Assembly: GCA_003349915.1 (NCBI GenBank)
Contig: QFXE01000020.1
Location: 124,001-188,000, forward strand
Origin: an endosymbiont of Escarpia spicata
GTDB taxonomy: Bacteria > Pseudomonadota > Gammaproteobacteria > Chromatiales > Chromatiaceae
Reading direction: 5' to 3'
DNA: 64,000 nt
Shown here: positions 54,275-64,000 of the stretch, piece after piece
Layout of the letters: every line of letters starts with the position of its first letter
Position numbering within the stretch: position 1 is the first letter of the stretch
The notes under the pieces: generated by a model
Seen by the model: only the letters and a program-made list of their open reading frames with translations
What the model was told of the DNA's origin: nothing
Databases searched by the model: none
Translations under genes and position numbers: made by a program

Positions 54275-57099
54275 TGCCGGAACCCCAGCAAATCAGTTTT
54301 GAGGAGGGCATCAGCCGCAAAGATCTGAAGACCATCCGGCGGCGCTTCATGAATCTGCACCGTGAGCGGCTACGGCGCATCCTCGGAGAACTCAGACCCA
54401 GCCAGCATGAGTTCATCACTCTGCTGCCGCTGCTGTTTCATATCAACCATCCGATGCTGCCGGGTTTCGTCAACAGTGAATCCCCGGCCGGCATTCCCGA
54501 TTATGGGCCCTCGCAGAAGGCCCTGACCATTGCGCGCAAACTCAGCCGCAGTTTCAGCTATAAGAAACGGGCACACCGTACCTTTTTGCTGGAGGGCCTC
54601 TACCTGATGGGCAGTACCGGCACCATCGGCCAGTCCGCCGGCAGCGATTTTGACGTCTGGCTCTGCCACACCCCATCCCTCTCCGGCGATCAACGCAGAA
54701 CCCTGCAGGAGAAAGCTGAACTGGTCGAAAAGGCTGCGGACGAACTGGATCTGGAACTTCACATCTTCCTTATCGATCCAGAAGATTTCAGGGCCGGCAA
54801 AAAGGCCGCCCTCTCCCGTGAGAGCAGTGGCACCACTCAACACAGCCTGCTGCTGGAGGAGTTCTATCGCAGCGCCGTATTGCTGGCGGGACGCTATCCA
54901 CTCTGGTGGCTGGTGCCCCCCGACCGCGAACTGGACTATCGGAACTACGCCGACAACCTGATCAGTCACCGCTTCGTCAACAACGCGGAACTGCTCGACT
55001 TCGGCGGTCTGGATCAGACACCTGCAGACGAATTCTTCGGCGCGGCGCTATGGCAGCTCTACAAAGGCATCGACTCGCCCTACAAGTCGATTCTCAAGAT
55101 TTTTCTCATGGAGGCTTACAGCCGCGACTTCCCCCATCCTCAATGGCTGGCGCAGCAGGCCAAGGCCGCCATCTACGCCGGAGAAGACGATCTCAACAAA
55201 CTCGACGCCTATATCCTGCTCTACCGCCGGGTTGAAGAGTATCTCATCCAACTCAAGGATGAAGACCGTCTTGAGCTGGCGCGGCGCTGCTTCTACTTCA
55301 AGGTCGGCGAGACCCTGAGCAGGGACAGCAACCTGCAGCACTGGCGCGCCGCCGAGCTGTTCAAGCTGACGCGGGAGTGGGGCTGGAGCCAGGCCCAGCT
55401 GCAGATACTCGACACCCGCGCCGACTGGAAGATCGACCAGGTGATCAGGGAGCGCAACGTGCTGGTAGGGGTGCTATCCCGCAGTTACCGGCTGCTCACC
55501 GACTTCGCCCGCACTCAGGGAGAGCATAGCCGCATCGACCCCATGGAACTCAATCTGCTGGGGCGCAAGCTCTATGCCGCGCTGGACCATCACCCCGGCA
55601 AGGTCGACAGCATCAACCCCGGCATCTCCAAGGATCTCTCCGAACCCCACCTCTCGCTGCACCACCGGCGTTCACGGGATGGCAGCCTCGCCTGGATGCT
55701 CTACCGTGGCGCCGTTGATGAAGAGGAGGTTCTGGAGTTCAAACCGATAAAGATCACCCTGAACCTCATTGAGATTCTGCTTTGGAGCCACATCAACCAA
55801 GTGTGGGACAAGGACACCATCATCAACCTCTATCCTGAAGAGGATCACGTCAGCAGAGATGAACTGCTTGCCCTGCACAAGAGTTTGCGAAATTTTTTCC
55901 CCAGCGGAAAACCGGCAACAGCCTCCATGAAAACACTGTCACGACCCGCTTATGCGCGCTCCCTGACACTCTTCATCAATCTCGGCACAGACCCGCTGCA
56001 ACACCTTGCGAAAGAGGGCAAACAGCTTACCAGCGACCGCCATGACCCGCTCAGTTTTGGTGCCTCCCGCAACAACCTGGTGCTCAACCTCGAAGAGTTG
56101 GTGGAGACAAGCTGGGGTGAACTGCTGGTCACCCGCCGCGAGGGGACAGAGGGCCTGCTCGATGCCCTATGTCAAAATCTCAACCTGCAGGGACAGGCCG
56201 AAACAACCACCAGCCGGATATCCAGTTACAGCTTCTCCTCCATCCGTGGCAGCCAGATCGCATCACGGGTCACCGAACTCTTTCAACATATCATCGGCCA
56301 CTTTCAGCAGTCCGAAAACCACGAGGGGCGTTTCGCATTCCGCCTGGGACACGAGTTTTACATGGTGCAGCAGAATGACAAAGACTTTGCGTGGCGCAGT
56401 CTGGAGTCCTTCGAGAGCCTGCTGGAGGAGTTGGAACAGCCACAACAGACGTTCCGCCCCCTGACGTTCGACCCGAGGATTCTTACCGATACCCCCTATC
56501 CGACGCTCTTCCAGCACAGCAGAAGAGACTTTATCCAGATCTTCTACCAGGTTGGCAGGCAGCAGACGCATATCTATCTGCTCGACGAGCAGGGCGCACT
56601 CTTTCAACAGACCCTGCCCGCTGACAGCCCCAGATTTCTCATGCGGCAGCAGCGGCGTTTTCTCAACAGTCTGCAGCAACTACGCAGCCTGATGCCCGGC
56701 GGTGAAATCAATCTCTTCGAAGAGCCCCGGTTTTACGAGTTGAAACAGGCGTCCAACGGCGACTGGAGGGTCGAACCCCGCCGAGTACCCCTGACCCGGC
56801 CTGACGACTATATGGAACTCTCCCTGGTCACCGACTCCCTCGATGCCACTGCCCGCCCCCACTCCCTGATCTGTGGTGATCATGAGTTCAGCCGCCTGGA
56901 ATATGGTGAAGAGATCTATACTGCCACCGCCATTCATCTACAGGGCCTGCGTGAGGGTAACCAACGCTACCCTATCTATCTCACCTCTCTGCGACTTGCC
57001 GGGATGCAGACGATCGAGCCGCCCCGCACTGTGGAGCTGCTGCAACTGAAAAAACGTGTCGAACAGCGCCTTAACCGCGTGCTTGATCTTGCCCCCTGA
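54274..57099 (+). CDS. cyaA: Class I adenylate cyclase
   Basis: This cytoplasmic enzyme makes cAMP for CRP. The 941-residue protein has an N-terminal catalytic nucleotidyltransferase domain with GSTGTIGQSAGSDFDVWLC near residue 112 (the DxD metal site is DFD), and a long C-terminal regulatory region. It is longer than the 848-residue E. coli enzyme. It starts at GTG 54274 in a one-base overlap with the PAS-GGDEF-like gene, so the two are probably coexpressed. The order cyaA-lptM-dapF-DUF484-xerC is as in E. coli. Confidence 0.95.
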   Translation: MPEPQQISFEEGISRKDLKTIRRRFMNLHRERLRRILGELRPSQHEFITLLPLLFHINHPMLPGFVNSESPAGIPDYGPSQKALTIARKLSRSFSYKKRAHRTFLLEGLYLMGSTGTIGQSAGSDFDVWLCHTPSLSGDQRRTLQEKAELVEKAADELDLELHIFLIDPEDFRAGKKAALSRESSGTTQHSLLLEEFYRSAVLLAGRYPLWWLVPPDRELDYRNYADNLISHRFVNNAELLDFGGLDQTPADEFFGAALWQLYKGIDSPYKSILKIFLMEAYSRDFPHPQWLAQQAKAAIYAGEDDLNKLDAYILLYRRVEEYLIQLKDEDRLELARRCFYFKVGETLSRDSNLQHWRAAELFKLTREWGWSQAQLQILDTRADWKIDQVIRERNVLVGVLSRSYRLLTDFARTQGEHSRIDPMELNLLGRKLYAALDHHPGKVDSINPGISKDLSEPHLSLHHRRSRDGSLAWMLYRGAVDEEEVLEFKPIKITLNLIEILLWSHINQVWDKDTIINLYPEEDHVSRDELLALHKSLRNFFPSGKPATASMKTLSRPAYARSLTLFINLGTDPLQHLAKEGKQLTSDRHDPLSFGASRNNLVLNLEELVETSWGELLVTRREGTEGLLDALCQNLNLQGQAETTTSRISSYSFSSIRGSQIASRVTELFQHIIGHFQQSENHEGRFAFRLGHEFYMVQQNDKDFAWRSLESFESLLEELEQPQQTFRPLTFDPRILTDTPYPTLFQHSRRDFIQIFYQVGRQQTHIYLLDEQGALFQQTLPADSPRFLMRQQRRFLNSLQQLRSLMPGGEINLFEEPRFYELKQASNGDWRVEPRRVPLTRPDDYMELSLVTDSLDATARPHSLICGDHEFSRLEYGEEIYTATAIHLQGLREGNQRYPIYLTSLRLAGMQTIEPPRTVELLQLKKRVEQRLNRVLDLAP

Positions 57100-57122
57100 C
57101 TCGCCACGGATTCAGCCAGGAT

Positions 57123-57191
57123 GTAGGGTGCGCCGTGCGCACCATGATCAGCGCGAATACGGCTTGTTTTGGTGCGCATGGCGCACCCTAC
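57123..57191. repeat. Palindromic repeat, family A, copy 3
   Basis: The 69-bp element begins GTAGGGTGCGCCGTGCGCACC and ends GGTGCGCATGGCGCACCCTAC. The change of the inner CATG/CGTG on one side is matched on the other. It lies 23 bases after cyaA. Confidence 0.92.
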
Positions 57192-57300
57192 AATTCTTAA
57201 TTGCATTTATTGAAGCCCCACCAGCCATCAGCACGAACTCAGAAACTTGAGTTATAATTCCGTCTCTCTCTTCCTTGCCCTTCAATTGTTGAGCACTACT

Positions 57301-57450
57301 ATGACCTGTTGGCCTAGATATCTCCTGTGGCTGGTAATCGCTGTGCTTGGCAGCGGCAACCTGCTCAGCGCCTGCGGCCAGAAAGGCCCCCTCTATCTGC
57401 CACCGTCTGAAGAGGCCGTGGACCAACAGGACAACGGAAAGAAGCGATAA
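57301..57450 (+). CDS. lptM: LPS translocon maturation lipoprotein LptM (YifL)
   Basis: This 49-residue lipoprotein has hydrophobic leader [15 protein letters not shown] and lipobox LSAC (Cys25), followed at once by the family hallmark GQKGPLYLP. In E. coli LptM helps assemble the LptDE outer-membrane translocon. Its place directly before dapF is conserved. The ATG at 57301 is the right start; the longer frame begins before the leader. Confidence 0.92.
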   Translation: MTCWPRYLLWLVIAVLGSGNLLSACGQKGPLYLPPSEEAVDQQDNGKKR

Positions 57451-57460
57451 GCCCGTCCTC

Positions 57461-58291
57461 ATGCAACTCGCGTTCACCAAAATGCACGGCCTCGGCAACG
57501 ACTTCGTGGTGATTGACGCCATCAGTCAGCAGGTCGAATTCACGCAGCAGCAACTACGCTTCATTGCCGACCGGCGCTTCGGCATCGGCTGCGACCAGAT
57601 TCTGCTGGTGGAATCCCCTCGGGACGCGGCAACCGATTTCCACTATCGCATCTTCAATCCCGACGGATCAGAGGTGGAACAGTGCGGCAATGGCGCCCGC
57701 TGTTTCGCCCACTTCGTCCGTGACAAAGGACTCAGCACCAAGAACGAAATCCCTGTCGGCACCGCCGCCGGGAGAATCCAGCTCAAACATCTGCCCGATG
57801 GAATGGTGCAGGTGAACATGGGGCAGCCGCAGCTAAGCCCTGCCAAGATCCCTTTTCGAGCAGAGAGACAGGCCGCCACCTACGACCTCGAAGTCGGGGG
57901 GGAGAGACTCACCATCGCAGCCGTCTCCATGGGAAACCCCCATGTGGTGATCCAGGTCGATTCAGTGGCACAGGCCCCGGTTCAACGGCTGGGCCCCCTG
58001 ATCGAGCGCCATGCCCGCTTCCCCAACCGTGTCAATGCCGGTTTCATGGAGATCGTCAACCCGGACCACATCAAGTTGCGGGTTTTTGAGCGCGGCACCG
58101 GCGAAACCCTGGCCTGCGGTACCGGTGCCTGTGCCGCAGTGGTGGCCGGACGCATTCAGGGATTGCTGAATCCGCAGGTGCGGGTCGGCCTCCCCGGTGG
58201 CGATCTTGTGGTAGAGTGGCGGGAAGAGAGTGAACCGGTACTGATGAGCGGGCCGGCGGCCACGGTTTTCGAAGGTAGAATCGAACTATGA
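57461..58291 (+). CDS. dapF: Diaminopimelate epimerase
   Basis: DapF converts LL- to meso-diaminopimelate for lysine and peptidoglycan. The 276-residue protein begins [19 protein letters not shown]. It carries the first catalytic cysteine in EQCGNGARC near residue 72 and the second in [13 protein letters not shown] near 217, with MGNPHVV near 159. ATG 57461 is chosen by the family N-terminus. It overlaps the DUF484 gene by 4 bases. Confidence 0.97.
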   Translation: MQLAFTKMHGLGNDFVVIDAISQQVEFTQQQLRFIADRRFGIGCDQILLVESPRDAATDFHYRIFNPDGSEVEQCGNGARCFAHFVRDKGLSTKNEIPVGTAAGRIQLKHLPDGMVQVNMGQPQLSPAKIPFRAERQAATYDLEVGGERLTIAAVSMGNPHVVIQVDSVAQAPVQRLGPLIERHARFPNRVNAGFMEIVNPDHIKLRVFERGTGETLACGTGACAAVVAGRIQGLLNPQVRVGLPGGDLVVEWREESEPVLMSGPAATVFEGRIEL

Positions 58292-58986
58292 GTCAACATG
58301 CTTCAGAGTCAGACAATACCAGCCTGGAGGAACGGGAGGCGCAGATCGCCCGGTACCTGACCGATCACCCTAACTTCTTTGAGCGCCATCCAGCGCTGTT
58401 GCGCAACCTGCTGATCCCCCACGAAAGCGGCGCTGCGATATCTCTCATCGAGCGTCAGGTGGAGAGCCTCCGGGAACAGGTGCATCACTACAAGTCACAT
58501 CTGGAAGATTTGGTGGACGTGGCCAGGGAGAACGAGGCGCTGCAGGAGCGTATGCATCGCCTCACTCTAGCACTCATCGACGCAGCCTCTTTCGACGAGG
58601 TCATGAACGCCCTGGAAGATGAACTGCACGATGACTTCAAGGCAGATGCAGTGGAACTGAGGCTCTTCTCCAACAATCACCTCGAAGACCATCTGCTCGA
58701 CGACAAACCTGAACACATCGCCACCTTCGAGCAGTTTTTCTCCGACAGCGTACCTATCTGCGGTCCCCTGCAACCCGCCCAACTCAATTTCATCTTCGGC
58801 ACTGAAGGGGAAGAGATCGCCTCCACTGCGCTGATTCCGCTGAAAAATGATGGGGTACTGGGTCTGCTCGCCATCGGCAGCCGGGATCCCAAGCGGTTCG
58901 CAGCCCACCAGGGCACGCAGTTCCTGATGCGGCTCGGAGAGGTCATTGGCCGCACCCTGCAGGCAGTCTCGCTGCCTGGTATCTAG
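58288..58986 (+). CDS. DUF484 (GAF-like) protein
   Basis: This 232-residue cytoplasmic protein starts with a short helical region containing [16 protein letters not shown] (about 25-40). A coiled coil ([20 protein letters not shown]) and a GAF-like domain (about 95-225, with [20 protein letters not shown]) follow. Function is unknown. It is joined to dapF (ATGA overlap) and followed by xerC, the conserved position of yigA. Confidence 0.9.
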   Translation: MSQHASESDNTSLEEREAQIARYLTDHPNFFERHPALLRNLLIPHESGAAISLIERQVESLREQVHHYKSHLEDLVDVARENEALQERMHRLTLALIDAASFDEVMNALEDELHDDFKADAVELRLFSNNHLEDHLLDDKPEHIATFEQFFSDSVPICGPLQPAQLNFIFGTEGEEIASTALIPLKNDGVLGLLAIGSRDPKRFAAHQGTQFLMRLGEVIGRTLQAVSLPGI

Positions 58987-59033
58987 CAAACAACCAGCAT
59001 CCTACATAAGCTGTCATCGCGACAGGTTACGGA

Positions 59034-59948
59034 ATGTCTGATATGTCATTGCCCAACGATCCGCAAGAGTGGGTAGAACGTTTTCTCGGCCATCTGCGTC
59101 TCGAACGCCACCTCTCCCCCCGCACCCTGGAGAGCTACGCCCGGGATCTCAACCAAGCCACCCACTGGCTGGAAACAGAAAAGATCACTGCCTGGCAACA
59201 GCTTGACCAACACCAGGTCAGAAGTTATATCGCCCGACGCCACCGCCAGGGGCTAGACCCCAAGAGCCTGCAGCGTGAGCTCTCCAGCCTGCGCAGCCTG
59301 TTTCGTTACCTGTTGCGGGAAGGTGTTGCGGCGGCCAATCCAGCACTGGGTGTCCGCGCCCCCAAGGTTCGGCGCAAACTGCCGGTCACCCTTGATGCAG
59401 ACCAGATCAGTCATCTGCTCGATATCCGGGACGACGACCCCGTTGCCATCCGGGACCTGACAATCATGGAACTCTTCTACTCCTCTGGCCTGCGTCTGGC
59501 AGAGCTGATCAGCCTCAACCTCGGCGATATCGATATTCCCGACGCCATGGTGGAGGTCACCGGCAAGGGCGCCAAGACCCGCCGGGTTCCCGTCGGTCGC
59601 AAGGCGCTGGCGGCGCTCGACCGCTGGCTCGCGGTGCGGAGCCAACTTGCCGGGGCCGGGGAGAACGCGCTGTTTGTTGGAGTGCGGGGCAAACGCATCA
59701 GCCGCTCCACCATCCAGCAGCGCTTGCGGCACTGGTCCATCGAGCAGGGGGTACCCAGAAACGTCCACCCTCACCTGCTGCGCCACTCCTTCGCCAGCCA
59801 CCTGTTGGAATCCTCCGGCGACCTACGGGCGGTACAGGAGCTGCTGGGCCACGCCGACATCAGCACCACCCAAATCTACACCCATCTCGACTTCCAGCAT
59901 CTTGCGGAGGTCTATGACAAAGCCCATCCCCGCGCCCGCAAGAAATAA
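59034..59948 (+). CDS. xerC: Site-specific tyrosine recombinase XerC
   Basis: With XerD it resolves chromosome dimers at dif. The 304-residue protein has the N-terminal SAM-like core-binding domain ([13 protein letters not shown] near 26) and the catalytic domain. The catalytic set is complete: Arg in [12 protein letters not shown] near 148, Lys in [14 protein letters not shown], His-x-x-Arg in [12 protein letters not shown] near 243, His in [10 protein letters not shown] near 267 and Tyr in IYTHLD. ATG 59034 is used; a second ATG three codons later is possible. Confidence 0.96.
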   Translation: MSDMSLPNDPQEWVERFLGHLRLERHLSPRTLESYARDLNQATHWLETEKITAWQQLDQHQVRSYIARRHRQGLDPKSLQRELSSLRSLFRYLLREGVAAANPALGVRAPKVRRKLPVTLDADQISHLLDIRDDDPVAIRDLTIMELFYSSGLRLAELISLNLGDIDIPDAMVEVTGKGAKTRRVPVGRKALAALDRWLAVRSQLAGAGENALFVGVRGKRISRSTIQQRLRHWSIEQGVPRNVHPHLLRHSFASHLLESSGDLRAVQELLGHADISTTQIYTHLDFQHLAEVYDKAHPRARKK

Positions 59949-60027
59949 CAGGGTCAATCAATTTCTAACCAAGCCTCAGCTCAGGTACAATCGCTCCTTT
60001 GTAGTCATAGTGCGGATCTCCGTAACA

Positions 60028-60567
60028 ATGTTTAAAGGCACGACAATCCTCTCAGTGCGCCGTAACGGCAAGGTGGTGATCGGTGGAGACGGCCAAGTCT
60101 CCCTCGGCAACACAGTGATGAAAGGCAACGCCCGCAAGGTGCGCCGCCTCTACAAAGGCGGCGTAATTGCAGGTTTTGCAGGCGCCACGGCAGACGCATT
60201 CACCCTCTTTGAGCGCTTCGAGGGCAAGCTGGAAAAACATCATGGGCACCTGACCCGGGCGGCCGTTGAGCTGGCAAAAGACTGGCGCACCGAACGCTCC
60301 CTGCGGCGTCTGGAAGCGCTGCTGTGTGTCGCTGACGCCAAGGCATCTCTGATCATCTCCGGCACCGGCGATGTAATCGAGCCGGAAAACAGCCTTATGG
60401 CGATCGGCTCCGGCGGCGCTTTTGCGCAGGCTGCTGCCCGCGCCCTGCTGGAGAATACCGAGCTAGGCGCGGCAGAGGTGGTCAACAAAGGCCTCTCCAT
60501 CGCGGCAGATATCTGCATCTATACCAACCACAACATCGTTCTTGAAGAACTCGACTGCGAGCAATAA
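60028..60567 (+). CDS. hslV: ATP-dependent protease HslVU, peptidase subunit
   Basis: HslV forms the double-hexameric peptidase chamber fed by HslU. The 179-residue protein begins [15 protein letters not shown]; cleavage after Gly4 would expose catalytic Thr5 (TTILSVRR), which is a four-residue propeptide, as in many proteobacteria. [13 protein letters not shown] near 18 and the C-terminal [10 protein letters not shown] are typical. ATG 60028 is the family start. hslU begins 8 bases after its stop. Confidence 0.97.
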   Translation: MFKGTTILSVRRNGKVVIGGDGQVSLGNTVMKGNARKVRRLYKGGVIAGFAGATADAFTLFERFEGKLEKHHGHLTRAAVELAKDWRTERSLRRLEALLCVADAKASLIISGTGDVIEPENSLMAIGSGGAFAQAAARALLENTELGAAEVVNKGLSIAADICIYTNHNIVLEELDCEQ

Positions 60568-60575
60568 CCGTTATC

Positions 60576-61916
60576 ATGTCGGAAATCACTCCCCAGCAGA
60601 TCGTCGCTGAACTCAACAAACACATCATTGGTCAGGCGGATGCCAAACGGGCCGTGGCCATTGCCCTGCGTAACCGCTGGCGGCGATCCCAGGTACCTGA
60701 TGATCTGCGTAACGAGATCACCCCGAAAAACATCCTCATGATCGGCCCCACCGGCGTCGGCAAGACTGAGATTGCCCGCCGTCTGGCCAAACTGGCAAAC
60801 GCCCCATTCATGAAGGTCGAGGCGACAAAATTCACTGAGGTTGGCTACGTTGGACGCGAAGTCGACTCCATCATTCGCGATCTTGCCGATTCCGCCGTGA
60901 AAATGGTACGCGAAACCGAGATGAAAAAAGAGGCGGACGCCGCCCGCCATGCCGCAGAAGAGCGCATTCTCGACGCCCTGCTGCCCACTCCCAAGTCGAG
61001 TGACTGGGGTGATGACAGCAGCGCCGACAGCGGCGTCTCCAGCGCCACCCGTGAAAAATTCCGGGAGAAGATCCGCAACGGCGAAATGGATGACAAGGAG
61101 ATAGAGATCGAGGTCAGCGCCTCGCCCATGGGGGTCGAGATCATGGCTCCACCCGGCATGGAGGAGATGACCAATCAGCTGCAGGGCATGTTCTCCAACA
61201 TGGGTTCCGGCCGCACCCGGCGGCGCAAACTGCGCATCAAGGACGCTTTCAAGATATTGCAGGACGAAGAGGCGCAGAAGCGGATCAACGAAGAGGATCT
61301 CAAACTGCGCGCCCTCGACATGGTGGAGCAACAGGGCATAGTCTTTCTCGATGAACTGGACAAGGTGGCAAGCCGCTCCGACCATGGTGGCGCCGATGTC
61401 TCCCGTGAGGGGGTGCAACGCGACCTGCTGCCACTGGTGGAAGGATGCACCGTCTCAACCAAGCACGGCATGGTGAAGACCGACCACATCCTCTTTATCG
61501 CCTCTGGCGCCTTCCACCTCTCCAAGCCCTCCGACCTGATCCCGGAACTGCAGGGACGCCTGCCGATCCGTGTGGAACTGGGTGCGCTGAGCACCGAAGA
61601 CTTCACCCGCATACTCACCGAACCGGACGCCTCACTGACCGAGCAATACCAAGCGCTGATGGCCACCGAGCAGGTAAAGCTGGAATTTACCCCGGATGGT
61701 ATTCAACGCATCGCCGAGACCGCATGGGAGGTCAATGAGCGTACCGAAAACATCGGCGCAAGACGTCTGCACACGGTTATGGAGCGCCTGCTGGAGACGG
61801 TCTCCTTCGAAGCGACCGAGCATACCGGCGAGAGCTTCACGGTCGACGCGGCCTATGTTGATGAACACCTGGCGGAACTCGCAGCGGACGAGGACCTGAG
61901 CCAGTACATTCTTTGA
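60576..61916 (+). CDS. hslU: ATP-dependent protease HslVU, ATPase subunit
   Basis: HslU is the AAA+ unfoldase of the HslVU protease. The 446-residue protein has Walker [13 protein letters not shown] near 58, the long I-domain insert (about 110-240), Walker [10 protein letters not shown] near 252, the sensor/arginine-finger region [20 protein letters not shown] near 309 and a C-terminal end LSQYIL that docks into HslV. Confidence 0.98.
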   Translation: MSEITPQQIVAELNKHIIGQADAKRAVAIALRNRWRRSQVPDDLRNEITPKNILMIGPTGVGKTEIARRLAKLANAPFMKVEATKFTEVGYVGREVDSIIRDLADSAVKMVRETEMKKEADAARHAAEERILDALLPTPKSSDWGDDSSADSGVSSATREKFREKIRNGEMDDKEIEIEVSASPMGVEIMAPPGMEEMTNQLQGMFSNMGSGRTRRRKLRIKDAFKILQDEEAQKRINEEDLKLRALDMVEQQGIVFLDELDKVASRSDHGGADVSREGVQRDLLPLVEGCTVSTKHGMVKTDHILFIASGAFHLSKPSDLIPELQGRLPIRVELGALSTEDFTRILTEPDASLTEQYQALMATEQVKLEFTPDGIQRIAETAWEVNERTENIGARRLHTVMERLLETVSFEATEHTGESFTVDAAYVDEHLAELAADEDLSQYIL

Positions 61917-62009
61917 TAGAGCGTACCAACCCGCTTTGCTGCCGGGTTTCTGCCGCCGGGCAAGTGCTTAAAATTGCATCTTTGAATCAAGTTTAGAGAG
62001 AGAAGAGAG

Positions 62010-62378
62010 ATGTCACACCCCAATCCCACCGAGATCCATCTGCATCGTCAATCCAAGGCACTCGAGATCACCTTCGACGACGGCAACAAATTTGCCTATC
62101 CGGCAGAGTATCTGCGGGTATTCTCCCCCTCCGCCGAAGTACAGGGTCACGGCCCGGGTCAGGAGGTATTGCAGACCGGCAAGGAAGAGGTGAACATTCT
62201 CCATATCGATCCTGTGGGAAATTACGCCGTCTGCCTCCATTTCGACGACGAACACAACACCGGCATCTACTCCTGGGAGACCCTCTACAAACTGGGGGCC
62301 AACCAAAATGCCAACTGGAAGGGTTACCTGGCAAGGCTAGAAGCCGCCGGATATCAACGTAAAGCACGAGCGAATTAG
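62010..62378 (+). CDS. DUF971 (gamma-butyrobetaine hydroxylase-like N-domain) protein
   Basis: This 122-residue cytoplasmic protein has the family pattern ALEITFDDGNKFAYPAEYLR near 17-36 and NYAVCLHFDDEHNTGIYSWE near 71-90. The fold is the small domain found at the N-terminus of butyrobetaine hydroxylase, here free-standing; in some proteins it is linked to iron-sulfur or metal functions. It keeps its common place between hslU and ubiE. A purine-rich AGAGAGAGAAGAGAG precedes the ATG. Confidence 0.9.
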   Translation: MSHPNPTEIHLHRQSKALEITFDDGNKFAYPAEYLRVFSPSAEVQGHGPGQEVLQTGKEEVNILHIDPVGNYAVCLHFDDEHNTGIYSWETLYKLGANQNANWKGYLARLEAAGYQRKARAN

Positions 62379-62431
62379 TCGCTCACGTTTCGAAATTCGT
62401 GATGATGTTGACATGGGTGAATGTGGCGAAC

Positions 62432-62497
62432 GTAGGGTGCGCTGTGCGCACCATGACAGCTGTAACGGCTTATTCTGGTGCGCACAGCGCACCCTAC
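62432..62497. repeat. Palindromic repeat, family A, copy 4
   Basis: The 66-bp element begins GTAGGGTGCGCTGTGCGCACC and ends GGTGCGCACAGCGCACCCTAC. It is between the DUF971 gene and ubiE; if transcribed it forms a strong hairpin in the ubiE leader. Confidence 0.92.
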
Positions 62498-62586
62498 CAA
62501 ATGAATCATACGCCCTCATTTAGAAAAGGGGTTGGAGTCAAATTTGACCCCGCCCCCTGCCAGACACAGCAGCAGGCAAACGAAAC

Positions 62587-63336
62587 ATGAGTGACGACAA
62601 GACCACACATTTCGGCTATGAACAGGTTAATGTCGAAGAGAAGGCCGGGCGGGTACGTGCCGTCTTCGATTCGGTCGCCAACAAATATGACCTGATGAAC
62701 GACCTGATGTCATTCGGGGTTCACCGCCTGTGGAAGCGCCACACGATAGAGATCTCCGGCGTGCGCCGCGGCCAGCGGGTACTCGATCTGGCAGCCGGCA
62801 CCGGCGACCTCTCCGCCCGCTTCAGCGGCCTGGTAGGTCCTGATGGACAGGTGGTCTTTACCGACATCAATGCCGCCATGCTGGAACAGGGCCGTGAACG
62901 CATGCTGGACGAAGGGCGTGTCGGCAACCTGCAATACGCCCAAGTCGATGCCCAATATCTGCCATTTCCCGACAACTATTTCGACTGCGTTACCATCGCT
63001 TTCGGATTGCGCAACGTCACCGACAAACAGAAGGCACTGGACGCCATCTTCAGAGTTGTCCGCCCCGGCGGTCGCATGCTGGTGCTGGAGTTCTCCAAAC
63101 CGACCATCAAGCCGCTAGAGAAAATCTACGACTTCTACTCCTTCTCCCTGCTGCCCAAGATAGGCAAGCTGGTAACCAACGACGAGGATAGCTACCGCTA
63201 TCTGGCGGAATCGATTCGCATGCATCCCGACCAGGAGACCCTGAAGGGGATGATGGAACATTCCGGTTTCGAGCGTTGCGACTACTTCAACGAGACCGGC
63301 GGCGTGGTGGCGATCCATCGGGGTTATAAGCTTTGA
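62587..63336 (+). CDS. ubiE: Ubiquinone/menaquinone C-methyltransferase UbiE
   Basis: This SAM-dependent enzyme methylates the ring carbon in ubiquinone (and menaquinone) synthesis. The 249-residue protein has [17 protein letters not shown] near 28, the SAM-binding [14 protein letters not shown] near 67, [20 protein letters not shown] near 128 and [13 protein letters not shown] near 160. It leads the ubiE-ubiJ-ubiB run. Confidence 0.97.
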   Translation: MSDDKTTHFGYEQVNVEEKAGRVRAVFDSVANKYDLMNDLMSFGVHRLWKRHTIEISGVRRGQRVLDLAAGTGDLSARFSGLVGPDGQVVFTDINAAMLEQGRERMLDEGRVGNLQYAQVDAQYLPFPDNYFDCVTIAFGLRNVTDKQKALDAIFRVVRPGGRMLVLEFSKPTIKPLEKIYDFYSFSLLPKIGKLVTNDEDSYRYLAESIRMHPDQETLKGMMEHSGFERCDYFNETGGVVAIHRGYKL

Positions 63337-63342
63337 TCAAAC

Positions 63343-63957
63343 ATGACTGTTAGCGCCGCTGCCTTCGCCACCCTTGAACAGCTGATTAACCAGGCTATCC
63401 GGCTCGACCCTGAGGCGCCGGCACGCCTGGAGCCCATGTTTGGGCGGGTCATCCGGCTCGACCTGCTGGGATTTGGCCTGTCGCTCTACCTGATCCCGGA
63501 ACCCGGCGGCATACAGTTGCTGAGTAACTTCGAGGGAGAACCGGACTGCGCCCTGCGCGGTACCCCACTCGATCTGGCCGCCATGCGCGGCAACCGTAAA
63601 AGCGCCGACCAGCTTTTCAGCGGCGCTGTCGAGATCGAAGGTGATTCTGCCCTGGCCCACCGTTTCGGCGACTTCCTCTCCGCACTCGATATCGACTGGG
63701 AGGAACAGCTCTCCCACCTCACCGGTGATCTCATCGCCCATGAAGTCGGCAATGCTGCACGCAGCCTGTTTGACTGGGGGAAGAAGTTGCGCCGAACCTC
63801 CGGACAGAACCTGCAGGAGTATCTGCAAGAGGAGCTGCGTCTGCTGCCCAGCCGCTACGAGATCGAGCCTTTCCTGGCAGGCGTCGACACCCTGCGCGAT
63901 GATGTGGAACGCCTGGCAGCCAGACTGCAGCGCCTGCGCGGCAAGGCAGTTTCATGA
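63343..63957 (+). CDS. ubiJ: Ubiquinone biosynthesis accessory factor UbiJ
   Basis: UbiJ carries the hydrophobic ubiquinone intermediates in the Ubi metabolon. The 204-residue protein has an N-terminal SCP2-type lipid-binding domain (about 10-115) and a helical C-terminal region. Identity rests on length, the SCP2-like domain and the position: it starts 6 bases after ubiE and overlaps ubiB by 4 bases (ATGA). Confidence 0.92.
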   Translation: MTVSAAAFATLEQLINQAIRLDPEAPARLEPMFGRVIRLDLLGFGLSLYLIPEPGGIQLLSNFEGEPDCALRGTPLDLAAMRGNRKSADQLFSGAVEIEGDSALAHRFGDFLSALDIDWEEQLSHLTGDLIAHEVGNAARSLFDWGKKLRRTSGQNLQEYLQEELRLLPSRYEIEPFLAGVDTLRDDVERLAARLQRLRGKAVS

Positions 63958-64000
63958 TCCGCCCCTCTCAGGCACTCCGGCTCGCACATATCAATCTGGT
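63954..64000 (+). CDS. ubiB: Start of ubiB (ubiquinone biosynthesis kinase-like protein), cut by the window edge
   Basis: An ATG overlapping the ubiJ stop opens a frame reading MIRPSQALRLAHINLV to the end of the window. UbiB is expected here from the conserved ubiE-ubiJ-ubiB order, and the short N-terminal piece is compatible; the protein itself cannot be checked. Confidence 0.75.
   Translation, partial: MIRPSQALRLAHINL

Overview
The window looks like a chromosome segment of a GC-rich gammaproteobacterium, most likely a sulfur-oxidizing Chromatiales-like or thiotrophic-symbiont lineage. The synteny is gammaproteobacterial throughout: def-fmt-rsmB-ntrYX-trkAH, dprA-smg-topA, argH/algZR-hemCDXY, cyaA-lptM-dapF-DUF484-xerC, and hslVU-DUF971-ubiEJB. 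The sulfur-oxidizer reading rests on a pyrophosphate-type phosphofructokinase tail beside a proton-pumping pyrophosphatase, and on a FccA-like diheme cytochrome. It is an inference. No phage, CRISPR array, tRNA, rRNA or intact transposase was recognised.

Layout. 1-3.3 kb: PPi metabolism (PFK tail, hppA, ppa). 3.3-5.6 kb: phosphoesterase, moaC, bacteriohemerythrin, engB. 5.6-15.9 kb (minus): a probable run def-fmt-rsmB-DUF4390-ntrY-ntrX-trkA-trkH, then a candidate multi-hairpin small RNA. 16.1-21.3 kb: LysM protein, dprA, smg, topA. 21.4-27.2 kb: an internally deleted esterase, then a cobalamin riboswitch and btuBFCD. 27.4-32 kb (minus): RND efflux pair with a zinc-ribbon protein. 32-37.6 kb: ubiD, an orphan ParA, a peptidoglycan-binding-domain protein behind a terminator-ended leader, an SDR, and a 2Fe-2S reductase. 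37.9-40.9 kb (minus): VWA lipoprotein, ECF sigma factor and probable anti-sigma. 41-43.8 kb: two small unknown genes, then AT-richer dbpA and yehS. 44-51.3 kb (minus): algZ-algR-cytochrome and hemC-D-X-Y, with repeats between the two blocks. 51.3-64 kb (plus): argH, MazG-like, PAS/GGDEF, cyaA, lptM, dapF, DUF484, xerC, hslVU, DUF971, ubiE, ubiJ and the start of ubiB.

Working together: the first genes suggest PPi is used as an energy carrier. TrkAH with NtrYX links potassium uptake to a two-component system. The cobalamin riboswitch sits ahead of a full B12 uptake set. The hem genes sit with the AlgZR sensor and a c-type cytochrome. Four ubi genes are present (ubiD, ubiE, ubiJ, ubiB).

The most unusual features lie between genes. 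There is a dense set of palindromes edged by GTAGG/CCTAC, some with a near-constant loop and compensated stem changes. There are two heptamer tandem arrays, a 164-bp MITE-like palindrome, a candidate C-rich-loop small RNA, and a promoter-leader-terminator unit placed directly before a gene. Two adjacent genes, algZ and the cytochrome, carry frameshifts in homopolymer runs. These may be real decay or sequence error.
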